From the NCBI RefSeq assembly GCF_002294995.1, contig NZ_NSGF01000001.1, forward strand, positions 248,001 to 312,000: 64,000 bases of DNA, written 5' to 3'. Under the pieces are notes generated by a model. It searched no databases. It was not told the DNA's origin and worked only from the letters and a program-made list of their open reading frames with translations. This DNA comes from Mesorhizobium sp. WSM3860. Lineage in GTDB: Bacteria > Pseudomonadota > Alphaproteobacteria > Rhizobiales > Rhizobiaceae. The position numbers and the translations under genes are program-made. Below, one piece after another: positions 47,216 through 58,662 of this stretch; position 1 is the stretch's first letter; each line of letters starts with the position of its first letter.

Positions 47216-47231
47216 GCCGCGAATTCGCGGC
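47216..47231. promoter_or_regulatory. 16-bp perfect palindrome upstream of acsA
   Basis: GCCGCGAATTCGCGGC is fully self-complementary and lies 64 nt before the acsA start in the 304-nt divergent gap 47153-47456. The location suggests an operator for acsA; the regulator is unknown. The remainder of the gap contains only AT-richer stretches (47228-47265 and 47340-47400) compatible with promoters for acsA and usg. Confidence 0.5.
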
Positions 47232-47456
47232 ATTATTAACAGTTCCGCCCTGACGGCAATATTAGACGTTGGATTCGCGCGGCCGGATGACGCAGGGGCA
47301 AGTGCAAACGCCTGTCAGCACTCTCGCCATACGGCTGCTAAGCGACTGTTTCTCCGATGGAAAACTTGGTTCTGATGTGCGAAAATCAATAGACGGTTAA
47401 GCAACGAGGCTCAGAGTTTCGCGTTGGGAGGAAAGGAGAATCAACTGAGGACGGCA

Positions 47457-47729
47457 ATGCGCCATCATCTCGAAATGAACCTGATGCTCAGCGGCTATGG
47501 GCTGACCACGGCCAAGATCCTTTATCACTTCCCAGACCATCCACATCTGCTGCAAAGCTATATCTGGCAGGATTACGACATCGCGCCGGAGTTTCCGGTG
47601 CTGATCCGCTTCATCGAATTCTGGAAGACCAAGCTCGACGGCCCGCTGCATTCAGTGACCTACACGCACCAGAAGCTGATCGCGCCGAACGAGTGGCGGA
47701 AAGTGGACGGGGAGTTTTTGGTTCACTGA
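47457..47729 (+). CDS. usg: Usg family protein
   Basis: 90 residues. The start at 47457 follows GAGGA; an AAAGGAG further up suits a longer, non-ATG start less well. The sequence LMLSGYGLTTAKILYHFPDHP and LLQSYIWQDYDIAPEFPVLIRFIEFWKTKLDGPLHSV is the highly conserved alphaproteobacterial Usg signature. The name comes from its position upstream of other genes in some species; the molecular function is unknown. Monocistronic here, with a palindromic repeat downstream. Confidence 0.92.
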   Translation: MRHHLEMNLMLSGYGLTTAKILYHFPDHPHLLQSYIWQDYDIAPEFPVLIRFIEFWKTKLDGPLHSVTYTHQKLIAPNEWRKVDGEFLVH

Positions 47730-47778
47730 GCGCGCAGAGGTTCTCTGGGCGTCGAATGCTTGGGGGAACGCCATCACT

Positions 47779-47838
47779 TCCTCATCAACGGGCGGAGCAA
47801 GGAGCGAAGCGACGCGGCGCAGACCCGAGGATGACGAA
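47779..47838. repeat. GTCATCC-type palindrome, copy 1 (degenerate left arm)
   Basis: TCCTCATCAACGGGCGGAGC ... GCGCAGACCCGAGGATGAC, with the internal AGGAGCGAAGCGACGCG shared in pattern with the copy at 55537-55592 (GGGCGGAGCAGCCGCGAAGCG...GAGACCCTGGGATGAC). It lies after usg and before the frameshifted aldo/keto reductase. Confidence 0.65.
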
Positions 47839-47883
47839 GCTCGGAGGGGCACGCTCGCCCTGATAAAGATGGTCGTCACATAG

Positions 47884-48917
47884 TCACACGGCCGGCGGGT
47901 TGAGCCGGGCGAAACCCTCCTGCCGCCGATAGGGGAAGTAGGGATATGGCGCCGTCACCTCGCTTGATTCATCGAGCGCCTTGATCTGCTCAGGCGTCAG
48001 CGCCCAGCCAACGGCGCCGAGGTTTTGGCGCAGTTGCTCCTCGTTGCGCGCGCCGATGATCACCGACGACACTGTAGGGCGTTGCAGCAGCCAGTTGATG
48101 GCGACCTGCGGCACTGTCTTGCCGGTTTCGGCGGCGACGCGTTCGAGCGCATCGACCACCGATAAAGATGCTCGTCCTCGACAGGCGGGCCGAAGCTTGC
48201 GGTGTCGTGCAACCGGCTCTTTTCCGGCAGCGGCTGGCCGCGGCGGATCTTGCCGGTCAGCCGGCCCCAGCCGAGCGGGCTCCAGACCAGCGCGCCGACG
48301 CCCTGGTCAAGGCCGACCGGCATCAGTTCCCATTCATAGTCGCGACCGACGAGCGAATAGTAGACCTGATGGGCGACATAGCGCGGATAGCCATGCTTAT
48401 CGGCTAGGCCGAGCGACTTCATCACCTGCCAGCCGGAGAAGTTGGAGACGCCGACATAGCGCAGCTTGCCCGCGCGCACGAGGTCGTCCAGCGTCGACAG
48501 CACCTCCTCGACCGGCGTTGCGGCGTCGTAGGCGTGAAGCTGCAGGAGGTCGATATAGTCGGTGCCGAGGCGCTTCAGCGCCGCGTCCACGGACCGGATC
48601 AGCCGCGAACGGGACGAGCCCGAGTCGGCCGGCCCGTCGCCCATCGGCAGCGACGTCTTGGTCGAGATCAACACCGCATCGCGGCGTCCTTTGAGTGCTT
48701 CGCCCAGCACCTCCTCCGAGGCACCGTTCGAATAGACGTCGGCCGTATCGAACAGATTGACGCCCGCCTCCAGGCAGATGTCGACAAGCCGGCGTGCTTC
48801 TTTCGCATCGCTGTTGCCCCAAGCCCCGAACAGCGGCCCGGAGCCACCGAAGGTTCCAGCGCCGAATGAAAGCGCGGGCACTTTGAGGCCGGAGGCGCCG
48901 AGATGTCGATATTCCAT
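47884..48917 (-). pseudogene. Aldo/keto reductase with a one-base frameshift
   Basis: The start at 48917 (AAGGAGC upstream) reads an intact AKR N-terminus with the catalytic tetrad Asp57, Tyr62, Lys87 and His128, up to PPVEDEHLYR near residue 252. There the frame breaks at about 48160: the minus strand reads CGGTGGTCGATGCG, where one extra G would continue as V-V-D-A-L-E-R. The remaining C-terminus (VAAETGKTVPQVAINWLLQR, SSVIIGARNEEQLRQNLGAVG) is intact in the next frame. Restored length is about 344 residues. Either a recent inactivation or a sequencing error. Divergent from a LysR gene. Confidence 0.85.
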
Positions 48918-49175
48918 GATCTTTGCTCCTTGTAATGTCGAGGGCTGATTTGGGCTGGTCAGCACCGGGGCGGTGACCGGCACGCCGATAGCGCCGCTAC
49001 GCTCCAGGCCTAGCGTCAGAAACACCGCGGCGAGTCCCGCAATCGGCACAAGGATAAAGAGCAAGAGGCATGGCGGTGGTCCGTTCTGGTCAGCAGGGAC
49101 GCCAGTGTCCCGCCCCGGCCCCGAACATCGTGTTCCGCCAAGCTGTGAACCAGCCTTGCATCGGGCATATTTTCT

Positions 49176-49190
49176 GTGAAATAGATTCAC
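49176..49190. promoter_or_regulatory. LysR-type operator before the lysR start
   Basis: GTGAA-ATAGA-TTCAC, a 5+5 dyad with 5-nt spacer, ends 2 nt before the lysR ATG. It fits the T-N11-A pattern of autoregulated LysR sites (TTCTGTGAAATAGATTCACG). It may also control the divergent aldo/keto reductase, which starts 276 nt away. Confidence 0.55.
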
Positions 49191-49192
49191 GA

Positions 49193-50098
49193 ATGGCTAG
49201 GCCCGAAATCAATCGCTCCGGCGAGATCGAAGTGTTCGTCCGCGTGGTCGAGGCGGGCAGCTTCTCGGCTGCGGCGCGCGTGTTGCGGATAACGCCATCA
49301 GCGGTAAGCAAGCTGATCGCGCGCCTGGAGGCGCGGCTCGGCGCCCGGCTCGTCAGCCGCTCGACGCGCCGGCTGCAATTGACGCCGGAAGGGGCGGCCT
49401 TCCACGACAGCGGCATGCGCATCCTCGCCGACCTCGATGCCGCCGAGCGCGAAGCTGCGGCGGGTGCGGCGCCGCGCGGCAGGCTGCGGGTCAACGCCTA
49501 TGTGCCTTTCGGCCAGCACCGGCTGATGCCGCTGCTGCCGCGCTTCCTCGAACGCTATCCGGAGGTTTCGGTCGAGGCAGTGCTGACCGACAGCGTCATC
49601 GATCTCATGGAAGAACGCGCCGATGTCGCCATCCGCGCCGGGCCGCTGCGCGAGTCACGGCTGGTGGCGCGCAAACTTGGCCAGAGCCGGATGGTGGTGA
49701 TTGCCGCGCCCGCCTATCTGGAAGCGTACGGCACACCGCGCGAACCCGCCGATCTCGACCGTCACAATCTGCTCGCCTTCGGCTTCGCTCGGCATATCGA
49801 CGGCCTGCCATTCGTGGACGCGAAGGGCGCGCCGGTCATGGTCCCGATCAGCGGCAACGCCGCGGTCAGCGACGGCGAGGCGATGCGGCTGACCGCGCTC
49901 GCCGGGGCAGGCATCGCGCGCTTGGCGCGCTGGCATGTCGCGCCCGATATTGCCGCCGGGCGCCTTATCCCGCTGCTGGAGGAGTTCAATCCGGGCGATG
50001 AGGAGCGGACACACGCGGTCTATGTCGGCCAGGGCAAGCATTTGCCGGCCAGGGTGCGCGCCTTTCTCGACTTTCTCGCGGAAACCGTTCGTCTCTGA
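49193..50098 (+). CDS. LysR family transcriptional regulator
   Basis: 301 residues. The N-terminal winged helix is INRSGEIEVFVRVVEAGSFSAAARVLRITPSAVSKLIARLEARLGARLVSRSTRRLQLTPEG (about 5-67), typical LysR. The effector domain begins GRLRVNAYVPFGQHRLMPLLPRFLERYPEV and contains ADVAIRAGPL. It belongs to the CrgA-like branch that often controls nearby oxidoreductases, here probably the divergent aldo/keto reductase. An intact regulator next to a broken target suggests recent damage or an assembly error. Confidence 0.93.
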   Translation: MARPEINRSGEIEVFVRVVEAGSFSAAARVLRITPSAVSKLIARLEARLGARLVSRSTRRLQLTPEGAAFHDSGMRILADLDAAEREAAAGAAPRGRLRVNAYVPFGQHRLMPLLPRFLERYPEVSVEAVLTDSVIDLMEERADVAIRAGPLRESRLVARKLGQSRMVVIAAPAYLEAYGTPREPADLDRHNLLAFGFARHIDGLPFVDAKGAPVMVPISGNAAVSDGEAMRLTALAGAGIARLARWHVAPDIAAGRLIPLLEEFNPGDEERTHAVYVGQGKHLPARVRAFLDFLAETVRL

Positions 50099-50103
50099 AA
50101 CGG

Positions 50104-50152
50104 GACAAGCCGCGCGTCTTAGGACACGCGGCTCCCGAAAGGCCGGCTTGTC
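50104..50152. terminator. Nested inverted repeat between lysR and a convergent gene
   Basis: GACAAGCCG (50104-50112) pairs with CGGCTTGTC (50144-50152); inside, AGCCGCG (50109-50115) can instead pair with CGCGGCT (50127-50133). The alternative pairings and placement between two stops suggest a bidirectional terminator. Confidence 0.6.
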
Positions 50153-50163
50153 TCGAAGACGGA

Positions 50164-51213
50164 CTATGCCTTTGGCACGAAGGGCGCGGGCCGGCGTCCG
50201 GCGCCTTGCCGTTCGAGCATCCAGCCGGGATATTCGGAAGGCAGCGCGCTGACCTCGTCGAGCTTGGCGAGATCATCGGCGTCGAGCTTCAGCCCGGTGG
50301 CGGCGAGGTTCTGCTCGAGCTGGTCCATGCGGCTGGCGCCGATGATGACGCTCATCACGAAGGGCTTGGCCAGCACATAGCCCAGCGCCACCGTGGCGAC
50401 ACTGACATCGTGCTTCCTGGCGATCTCGCGCATGACGGCGACCGCCGCCCAGGCGCGGTCCTCGTTGACCGGCGGGAAATTGAAATTGGCGCGACGGCCT
50501 TCGCCATTGCCCGGCGCGCCGGGCCCGTATTTGCCGGAGAGCAGCCCGCCGGCCATCGGCGACCAGACCATCAGGCCGAGCTTCTCTTCGTTGAGCAACG
50601 GCACGATCTCGCGCTCGAGATCGCGCCCGGCGATGGAGTAGTAGGACTGCACCGTCTCGAAGCGGGCATAGTCCTTGCGCTCGGCGATGCCCAGCGCCTT
50701 GGCGATGCGCCAGGCCTGCCAGTTGGAAACGCCGACATAGCGGACCTTGCCGCTGGCGACGAGATCGTCGAGTGCCCGCAGCGTCTCGTCAATCGGCGTG
50801 ACCGTATCGGTGCCGTGCAACTGATAGAGATCGATGTGATCGGTCTGCAGCCGCTCGAGGTTGCCGTCGATCGAATCCATGATGTGGCCGCGCGAGGAGC
50901 CGCGCTGGTTCGGACCTTCGCCCATGACGCCATGCACCTTGGTGGCGATGATGACGTCCGAACGTTTGATGGCGAGGTCCTTGAAGGATTGGCCGAGCAG
51001 CCGCTCCGATTGGCCGAATGAATAGACGTCGGCAGTGTCGAAGAAATTGACGCCGGCGGCGATCGAGCGGCCGACGATGTCGTTCACGCTCTTCTGGTCG
51101 AGGCTGGCGATCAGGCCCCATTGAGCGTTCTCGCCGGCGGCGCCGAAGGTCATGGTGCCGAGGCAGAGTTCCGAAACGAAAAGGCCAGTGTTGCCAAGCT
51201 GGTTGTAGCGCAT
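50164..51213 (-). CDS. Aldo/keto reductase
   Basis: 349 residues from 51213, preceded by GGGGAAATACC. An NADPH-dependent (beta/alpha)8 barrel with the catalytic tetrad Asp59, Tyr64, Lys92 and His133 in NFFDTADVYSFG, IIATKVHG and LYQLHGTD. The C-terminal cofactor region SVIIGASRMDQLEQNLAATGL is intact. Similar to YajO/Tas-type enzymes of broad aldehyde specificity. It is a more distant paralogue, not a duplicate, of the frameshifted gene at 47884-48917. Confidence 0.93.
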   Translation of the reverse strand: MRYNQLGNTGLFVSELCLGTMTFGAAGENAQWGLIASLDQKSVNDIVGRSIAAGVNFFDTADVYSFGQSERLLGQSFKDLAIKRSDVIIATKVHGVMGEGPNQRGSSRGHIMDSIDGNLERLQTDHIDLYQLHGTDTVTPIDETLRALDDLVASGKVRYVGVSNWQAWRIAKALGIAERKDYARFETVQSYYSIAGRDLEREIVPLLNEEKLGLMVWSPMAGGLLSGKYGPGAPGNGEGRRANFNFPPVNEDRAWAAVAVMREIARKHDVSVATVALGYVLAKPFVMSVIIGASRMDQLEQNLAATGLKLDADDLAKLDEVSALPSEYPGWMLERQGAGRRPAPFVPKA

Positions 51214-51350
51214 GGTGGTATTTCCCCGAGAGAAGGATTGGACGACGACAGGGAAATAGGAACGCACCGTTTCGTTTCAAGCGCCGGCGTAGGCGTTATC
51301 GTTCGATTGGCGGGTCGGTAACAACATCGTTACGGGGGGTGTCGAGGCGC

Positions 51351-52013
51351 TTAGCGGCTGCCGAAGATCGCCGAGCCGACCCTGACGCTGGTCGCGCCGA
51401 AGGCGATCGCGGTCTCGTAATCGCCTGACATGCCCATCGAGAGCATTGCGACGCCGGCCTCGCGGGCGATCTTGTCCAAAAGCGCGAAATGCGGGCCGGG
51501 ATTCTCGTCCGCCGGCGGAATGCACATCAGGCCCTCAACGGCGAGGCCGTGCACCTCGCGGCAACGCTTTACGAAGGCGACGGCCTCGCGCGGCTCGATG
51601 CCGGCCTTCTGCGGCTCGGAGCCGGTGTTGACCTGGACATAGAGTTTTGGCCATCGGCCTTGTCTGGCGGTCTCCTTGGCAAGTTCGGCGGCGATCTTTT
51701 CGCGATCGACGGTCTCGATGACATCGAAAAGCGCCACCGCTTCCTTCGTCTTGTTGGATTGCAGCGGCCCGATCAGGTGCAGCTCGATGTCGGGAAACGC
51801 CTCTTTCAGCGCGGGCCATTTACCTTGAGCTTCCTGCACGCGGTTCTCGCCGAAAACGCGCTGGCCCGCCTCGATGACCGGGCGGATATCTTCGGCCGCG
51901 AAGGTCTTCGAGACCGCGACCAGCATGACGGCGCCGGGCTCACGCTTTGCCTCGCGTTCGGCGCTTGCGATCTTCGCCTTGACCGCGCGAAGCTGTTCGA
52001 CGGCGCTCGTCAT
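51351..52013 (-). CDS. YggS family PLP-homeostasis protein
   Basis: 220 residues from the ATG at 52013, 7 nt after AGGA; an ATG two codons earlier is too close to it. Alanine-racemase-like barrel with PLP lysine Lys36 in LVAVSKTF, plus FGENRVQEAQGKW, HLIGPLQSNKTKEA, VQVNTGSEPQKAG and SMGMSGDYETAIAFGATSVRVGSAIFG, all signature stretches. These proteins bind PLP and buffer B6 and amino-acid pools without a known reaction. Complements the pyridoxal kinase at 10605-11489. Confidence 0.95.
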   Translation of the reverse strand: MTSAVEQLRAVKAKIASAEREAKREPGAVMLVAVSKTFAAEDIRPVIEAGQRVFGENRVQEAQGKWPALKEAFPDIELHLIGPLQSNKTKEAVALFDVIETVDREKIAAELAKETARQGRWPKLYVQVNTGSEPQKAGIEPREAVAFVKRCREVHGLAVEGLMCIPPADENPGPHFALLDKIAREAGVAMLSMGMSGDYETAIAFGATSVRVGSAIFGSR

Positions 52014-52118
52014 GCCCATATCCTGCCTATAGTTTTAGCACCAACGCCGGATCGCCACAGTTGACGGGTCTGGCAATCCATGGTGAACACCGCGACGACA
52101 TAGTCTCGGCCGCCGGCC

Positions 52119-52264
52119 TAGGCGTGTTTGATATTCAGGTGATGCCGGCCTGCAAATGCCGGTTTCCTGCGCTTCCGGTGCTCACGTACTTCAAGTACGC
52201 TCCGCTCCGGTTCTCGGAACCCGCCATTTTCGGCTAGGCCTGACCTGAATATCAACACGCCTTA
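52119..52264. repeat. Interspersed palindrome with CGCTTCCGGTGCTCAC core, copy C
   Basis: Outer arms GGCGTGTTTGATATTCAGGT and ACCTGAATATCAACACGCC are almost perfect complements and match those of copy A. The centre carries GCGCTTCCGGTGCTCAC, the hairpin GTACTTCAAGTAC and GCTCCGCTCCGGTTCTCGG. It occupies most of the 292-nt divergent gap between yggS and leuS, so it must overlap or lie next to both promoters. Confidence 0.9.
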
Positions 52265-52305
52265 GTCCAGCGCCCGCGCATCCGCTTTTAAGTGAAAAAC
52301 ATCCG

Positions 52306-54919
<2,614 letters not shown>

Positions 54920-54933
<14 letters not shown>

Positions 54934-55501
54934 TCCGGAAAAGTCACAGGCGGCGCGTTTGCTGCGCCGCGCTGCTCTCAGCGGCCTGGTCGCCTCGCTG
55001 GCCCTGGTCTCCGCCTGCACCGTGCGGCCGCTCTATTCCAGCGCGCCGCTCACCGCCGGCTCGCAGGTCGGAGCCGCCGCCGAGCTGGCCTCGATCTCGA
55101 TCAAGCCGGTCGGCACCCGCCCTGCACAGCAGGTGCGCAACAACCTGATCTTCGCTTTCGGCCAAGGCTCGGGCGAGCCGGCGTCGCCTGCCTATACGCT
55201 CGACCTCGGCGTCACCGAGCTTGTGGAGTCGGCGGCCATCGTTCAGGTGCAGACCGAAGAGGACGAGCCGACGGCGGGCACCGTGACCCTCACGGCCAAT
55301 TATGTGCTCAGAGACGCCGCAACCGGCACGGTGGTCGCGCTCGGCAAGCGCTCTATCCCGTCCTCCTTCGACCGGCCGCGCCAGGAGTTCGCAGCCTACC
55401 GGGCGCAGATCGACGCCGAGAACCGTGCCGCTCGCGAGCTCGCCGACCTGCTCAGGCTGGCGATCGCCCAGGACCTGGCCAAGAATGGCAAGAAGGCCTA
55501 G
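54920..55501 (+). CDS. lptE: LPS-assembly lipoprotein LptE
   Basis: 193 residues. It begins inside the last codons of leuS (14-nt overlap). The lipobox LVSAC (near residue 33) follows a hydrophobic stretch, and the mature chain starts CTVRPLYSS, the usual LptE motif. [14 protein letters not shown] and [65 protein letters not shown] match rhizobial LptE. It plugs the LptD barrel in the outer membrane for LPS insertion. In many alphaproteobacteria holA follows; here a repeat and terminator come next. Confidence 0.9.
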
Positions 55502-55536
55502 TTCACCGCCGGGGATTGGCTAAAGCCTGCCAACCT

Positions 55537-55592
55537 CGTCATCCCTGGGCGGAGCAGCCGCGAAGCGGCGTCGCGGAGACCCTGGGATGACG
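55537..55592. repeat. GTCATCC-type palindrome, copy 2
   Basis: CGTCATCCCTGGG and CCCTGGGATGACG form the outer arms (one central mismatch), with inner CGGAGCAGCCGC / GCGGCGTCGCGG-type pairing. Related to 47779-47838. Lies between lptE and a terminator. Confidence 0.8.
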
Positions 55593-55658
55593 ATCGCGAT
55601 CGCCGTTCCGGCCAATCGCCAAGGCATGCGATCTGCCAAGGCAGGCACTCTGCCAAGA

Positions 55659-55686
55659 AAAAAGGCCGAGGTGACCCGGCCTTTTT
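55659..55686. terminator. Bidirectional terminator between lptE and tal
   Basis: AAAAAGGCCG (55659-55668), loop AGGTGACC, CGGCCTTTTT (55677-55686): perfect 10-bp stem with A-tract and T-tract on opposite sides, so it is a textbook intrinsic terminator on both strands for the two converging genes. Confidence 0.93.
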
Positions 55687-55704
55687 GTTGTCTGATCTCC
55701 GGCC

Positions 55705-56361
55705 TCAGCCAATCTTCTGGCCGGTCTTGGCCCAGTCGGCGAGGAAGGCGGCGAGGCCCTTGTCGGTGAGCGGATGGTTGACCAGCGCCTTCAACGTCGC
55801 CGGCGGCGCGGTCACGATATCGGCGCCGATCAAAGCCGCCTGCTTGACGTGGTTCACCGTACGCACCGAGGCCGTCAGAATCTCGGTCTTGAAATCGTAA
55901 TTGTCGTAGATGGTGCGGATTTCCGAGATCAGCTCCATGCCGTCCGAGCCGGTGTCGTCGATGCGGCCGACGAAAGGCGAGATGAAGGAGGCGCCGGCCT
56001 TGGCGGCAAGCAGCGCCTGGTTGGCCGAGAAGCAGAGAGTGACGTTGACCATGCGGTTCATCTCGGTGCGGATCGTCTTGCAGGCCTTCAGCCCATCCAG
56101 CGTCAACGGCACCTTGATGGCGACATTCGGCGCGATCTTGGCCAGCACCTCGGCCTCGGCCATCATCTCCTTGTACTCGGTCGCCACAACCTCGGCCGAG
56201 ACCGGGCCTTCGACAATGTCGCAGATCTGCCTGGTGACCTCGGAGATCTTGCCGCCCGATTTCAGGATCAGTGACGGGTTGGTGGTGACGCCATCGAGCA
56301 GCCCCAGATCGTGCAGCTCCTTAATTTCCTTGATGTCAGCGGTATCGACAAAAAACTTCAT
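55705..56361 (-). CDS. tal: Transaldolase, small TalC/Fsa-type
   Basis: 218 residues, the short decameric type. The Schiff-base lysine is Lys83 in [40 protein letters not shown] and [30 protein letters not shown] are family signatures. The C-terminal [22 protein letters not shown] fits transaldolase B-like and Fsa members alike, so activity could be transaldolase or fructose-6-phosphate aldolase; the chain context favours the pentose phosphate role. The start at 56361 follows AAGGAGAC. Confidence 0.95.
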   Translation of the reverse strand: MKFFVDTADIKEIKELHDLGLLDGVTTNPSLILKSGGKISEVTRQICDIVEGPVSAEVVATEYKEMMAEAEVLAKIAPNVAIKVPLTLDGLKACKTIRTEMNRMVNVTLCFSANQALLAAKAGASFISPFVGRIDDTGSDGMELISEIRTIYDNYDFKTEILTASVRTVNHVKQAALIGADIVTAPPATLKALVNHPLTDKGLAAFLADWAKTGQKIG

Positions 56362-56451
56362 GGCTGTCTCCTTGGGGAATGCCTGACGCCGGCCAGGCAG
56401 ATGCGAGGGTCCCCTTTGATCTAGAGCAAAGTCGGGGCAAGGTCACGCCCG

Positions 56452-58635
56452 ATGATCGAAGATTCGCCCTTTGTCGCGGCCGCGCCGGTGCTGGTGCCGA
56501 TGCCGGCCGAACGGCCCTACACCTATGCCGTGCCGCCAGGCATGCGCGTGGTCCCGGGCTCGATCGTGCGCGTGCCGCTGGGGCCGCGCCAGGTCGCCGG
56601 CATCGTCTGGGACGTCGTCGTCGAATCCGTCGATCCGAAAAAGCTGCGGCCGATCGAGGAGGTCTTCGACTGCCCGCCGATCGACAAGGCCATGCGCCGT
56701 TTCGTCGACTGGATCGCCCAATACACGCTGTCGGCCCCCGGCATGGTGGCGCGCATGTTGTTGAGGGCGCCGGAAGCCTTCGACCCGGAGCCGTGGATCG
56801 AAGGCCTGCAGCGCACGCTTGCCGAGCCCGACCGGTTGACCGATGCGCGGCGCCGCGTGCTGGCGACGGCCGAAGGCGGCCTTGCCTGGACGCGTTCCGG
56901 TCTCGCCCATGCAGCGGGCGTCTCCTCGACCGTCATCGACGGTTTGCGGGCGCAAGGCGTGTTCGAGACGGTGATGATCCCGCCAAGACCGGTGGTCGCG
57001 GCGCCCGATCCCGGCCACGCCGTGCCCGAATTGATGCCGGACCAGAAGGCGGCAGCCGAAAAGCTCCGCGCCGCTGTCGCGGCGACCGCCTTCAATGTCA
57101 CCCTGCTCGACGGCGTCACCGGATCGGGCAAGACGGAAGTCTATTTCGAAGCGGTGGCGGCGGCGCTCGACAAGGGCAAGCAGGTGCTGATCCTGCTACC
57201 GGAGATCGCGCTGACGCACGCCTTCCTCGAACGCTTCCAAGACCGGTTCGGAGCCAAACCGGCGGAGTGGCATTCGGACCTGCCGCCCAGGATGCGCGAA
57301 CGCGTCTGGCGACAGGTGGCGGAGGGTGGCGTGCGCGTCGTCGCCGGGGCGCGTTCGGCGCTGTTCCTGCCGTTCAAGGAGCTAGGGCTGATCGTCGTCG
57401 ACGAGGAGCATGACCCGGCCTATAAGCAGGAAGACCGCGTCTTCTATAACGCGCGCGACATGGCGGTGGTGCGCGGCCATATCGGCGCTTTCCCGGTCGT
57501 GCTCGCCTCGGCGACGCCGTCGGTCGAGAGCCGGGTCAACGCCAGCCAGGGCCGCTACACCAGAGCGGTGCTGTCGTCGCGTTTTGCCGAGGCAGCGCTC
57601 CCCGACCTGAAATCGATCGACATGCGGCGCTCGCCGCCGGCGCGCGGCGGTTTCCTGTCGCCTGTCCTTCTGGAGCAAATGCAGCGCACGCTGGAGAGAC
57701 AAGAGCAGTCGCTGCTCTTCCTCAACCGGCGCGGTTATGCGCCGCTGACGCTCTGCCGCGTCTGCGGCCATCGCTTCGGCTGCCCGGTCTGCTCGGCGTG
57801 GCTGGTCGAGCACCGCTTTCGCGGCCAGCTCGTCTGCCATCATTGCGGGCACAATGAGCGGCGGCCGGAGGCCTGCCCGGAATGCGGCACGCTCGATCAT
57901 CTGGTCGCCTGCGGGCCGGGCGTCGAGCGCATCGCCGAGGAAGTGGTGGCACATTTCCCGGAAGCCCGCACGATCGTATTGTCGTCCGATCTCTTGGGCG
58001 GTGTGCGCCGGCTGCGGCTCGAGCTTGAGGCCGTCGCCAATGGCGAGGCCGACATCGTCATCGGCACGCAGCTCGTCGCCAAGGGTCACAACTTCCCCGG
58101 CATGACGCTGGTCGGCGTGGTCGATGCCGATCTCGGTCTCGCCAATGGCGATCCGCGCGCTGCCGAGCGCACTTTCCAGCTGCTCAGCCAGGTGACCGGG
58201 CGCGCCGGCCGCACCGGCAAGAAGAGCCTCGGCCTCCTACAGACCTATCAGCCGGACCATCCGGTGATGCGGGCGATCGTCTCCGGCGATTCGGAAGCCT
58301 TTTACGCGCGCGAAATCGCCGAGCGCGAGCGGGCCGCACTGCCACCGTTCGGCCGGCTCGCCGGCATCATCGTCAGTGCCGCGACACGCGCCGAGGCCGA
58401 AACCCATGCGCGGGGCTTGCGGCGCGCGGCACCTACAGCCTCCGATCTCTTCGTGCTCGGACCGGCCGAGGCGCCGCTGTCGCTGATCGGCGGCCGCCAC
58501 CGCTTTCGGCTGCTGGTGCAAGGCGAGCGGCGCGCCGACATGCAGGGCTTTATTCGGGCTATGCTGGCGGATGGGCCGAAGCTGCGGGGCTCGGTGCGCG
58601 TGCAGGTCGACATCGACCCGCAGAGTTTCTTGTGA
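56452..58635 (+). CDS. priA: Primosomal replication-restart helicase PriA
   Basis: 727 residues, a 3'-5' superfamily 2 helicase restarting stalled forks. The N-terminal DNA-binding part precedes Walker A GVTGSGKTE (221-229). Walker B is VVDEEHD, followed by ASATPSVES and, towards the end, QLLSQVTGRAGR. The two zinc sites CRVCGHRFGCPVC and CHHCGHNERRPEACPECG provide eight cysteines. Complete. The start at 56452 lacks a good site, suggesting low expression. Divergent from tal. Confidence 0.97.
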   Translation: MIEDSPFVAAAPVLVPMPAERPYTYAVPPGMRVVPGSIVRVPLGPRQVAGIVWDVVVESVDPKKLRPIEEVFDCPPIDKAMRRFVDWIAQYTLSAPGMVARMLLRAPEAFDPEPWIEGLQRTLAEPDRLTDARRRVLATAEGGLAWTRSGLAHAAGVSSTVIDGLRAQGVFETVMIPPRPVVAAPDPGHAVPELMPDQKAAAEKLRAAVAATAFNVTLLDGVTGSGKTEVYFEAVAAALDKGKQVLILLPEIALTHAFLERFQDRFGAKPAEWHSDLPPRMRERVWRQVAEGGVRVVAGARSALFLPFKELGLIVVDEEHDPAYKQEDRVFYNARDMAVVRGHIGAFPVVLASATPSVESRVNASQGRYTRAVLSSRFAEAALPDLKSIDMRRSPPARGGFLSPVLLEQMQRTLERQEQSLLFLNRRGYAPLTLCRVCGHRFGCPVCSAWLVEHRFRGQLVCHHCGHNERRPEACPECGTLDHLVACGPGVERIAEEVVAHFPEARTIVLSSDLLGGVRRLRLELEAVANGEADIVIGTQLVAKGHNFPGMTLVGVVDADLGLANGDPRAAERTFQLLSQVTGRAGRTGKKSLGLLQTYQPDHPVMRAIVSGDSEAFYAREIAERERAALPPFGRLAGIIVSAATRAEAETHARGLRRAAPTASDLFVLGPAEAPLSLIGGRHRFRLLVQGERRADMQGFIRAMLADGPKLRGSVRVQVDIDPQSFL

Positions 58636-58662
58636 GACCCTTCAAGGCTGGAGCATTTGCAA

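Noticed and set aside
48918..49190. Open frame in front of the frameshifted aldo/keto reductase, with a hydrophobic stretch (LLLFILVPIAGLAAVFLTLGL)
   Set aside because: No start with a ribosome site, and the region must contain the divergent promoters of the reductase and lysR.
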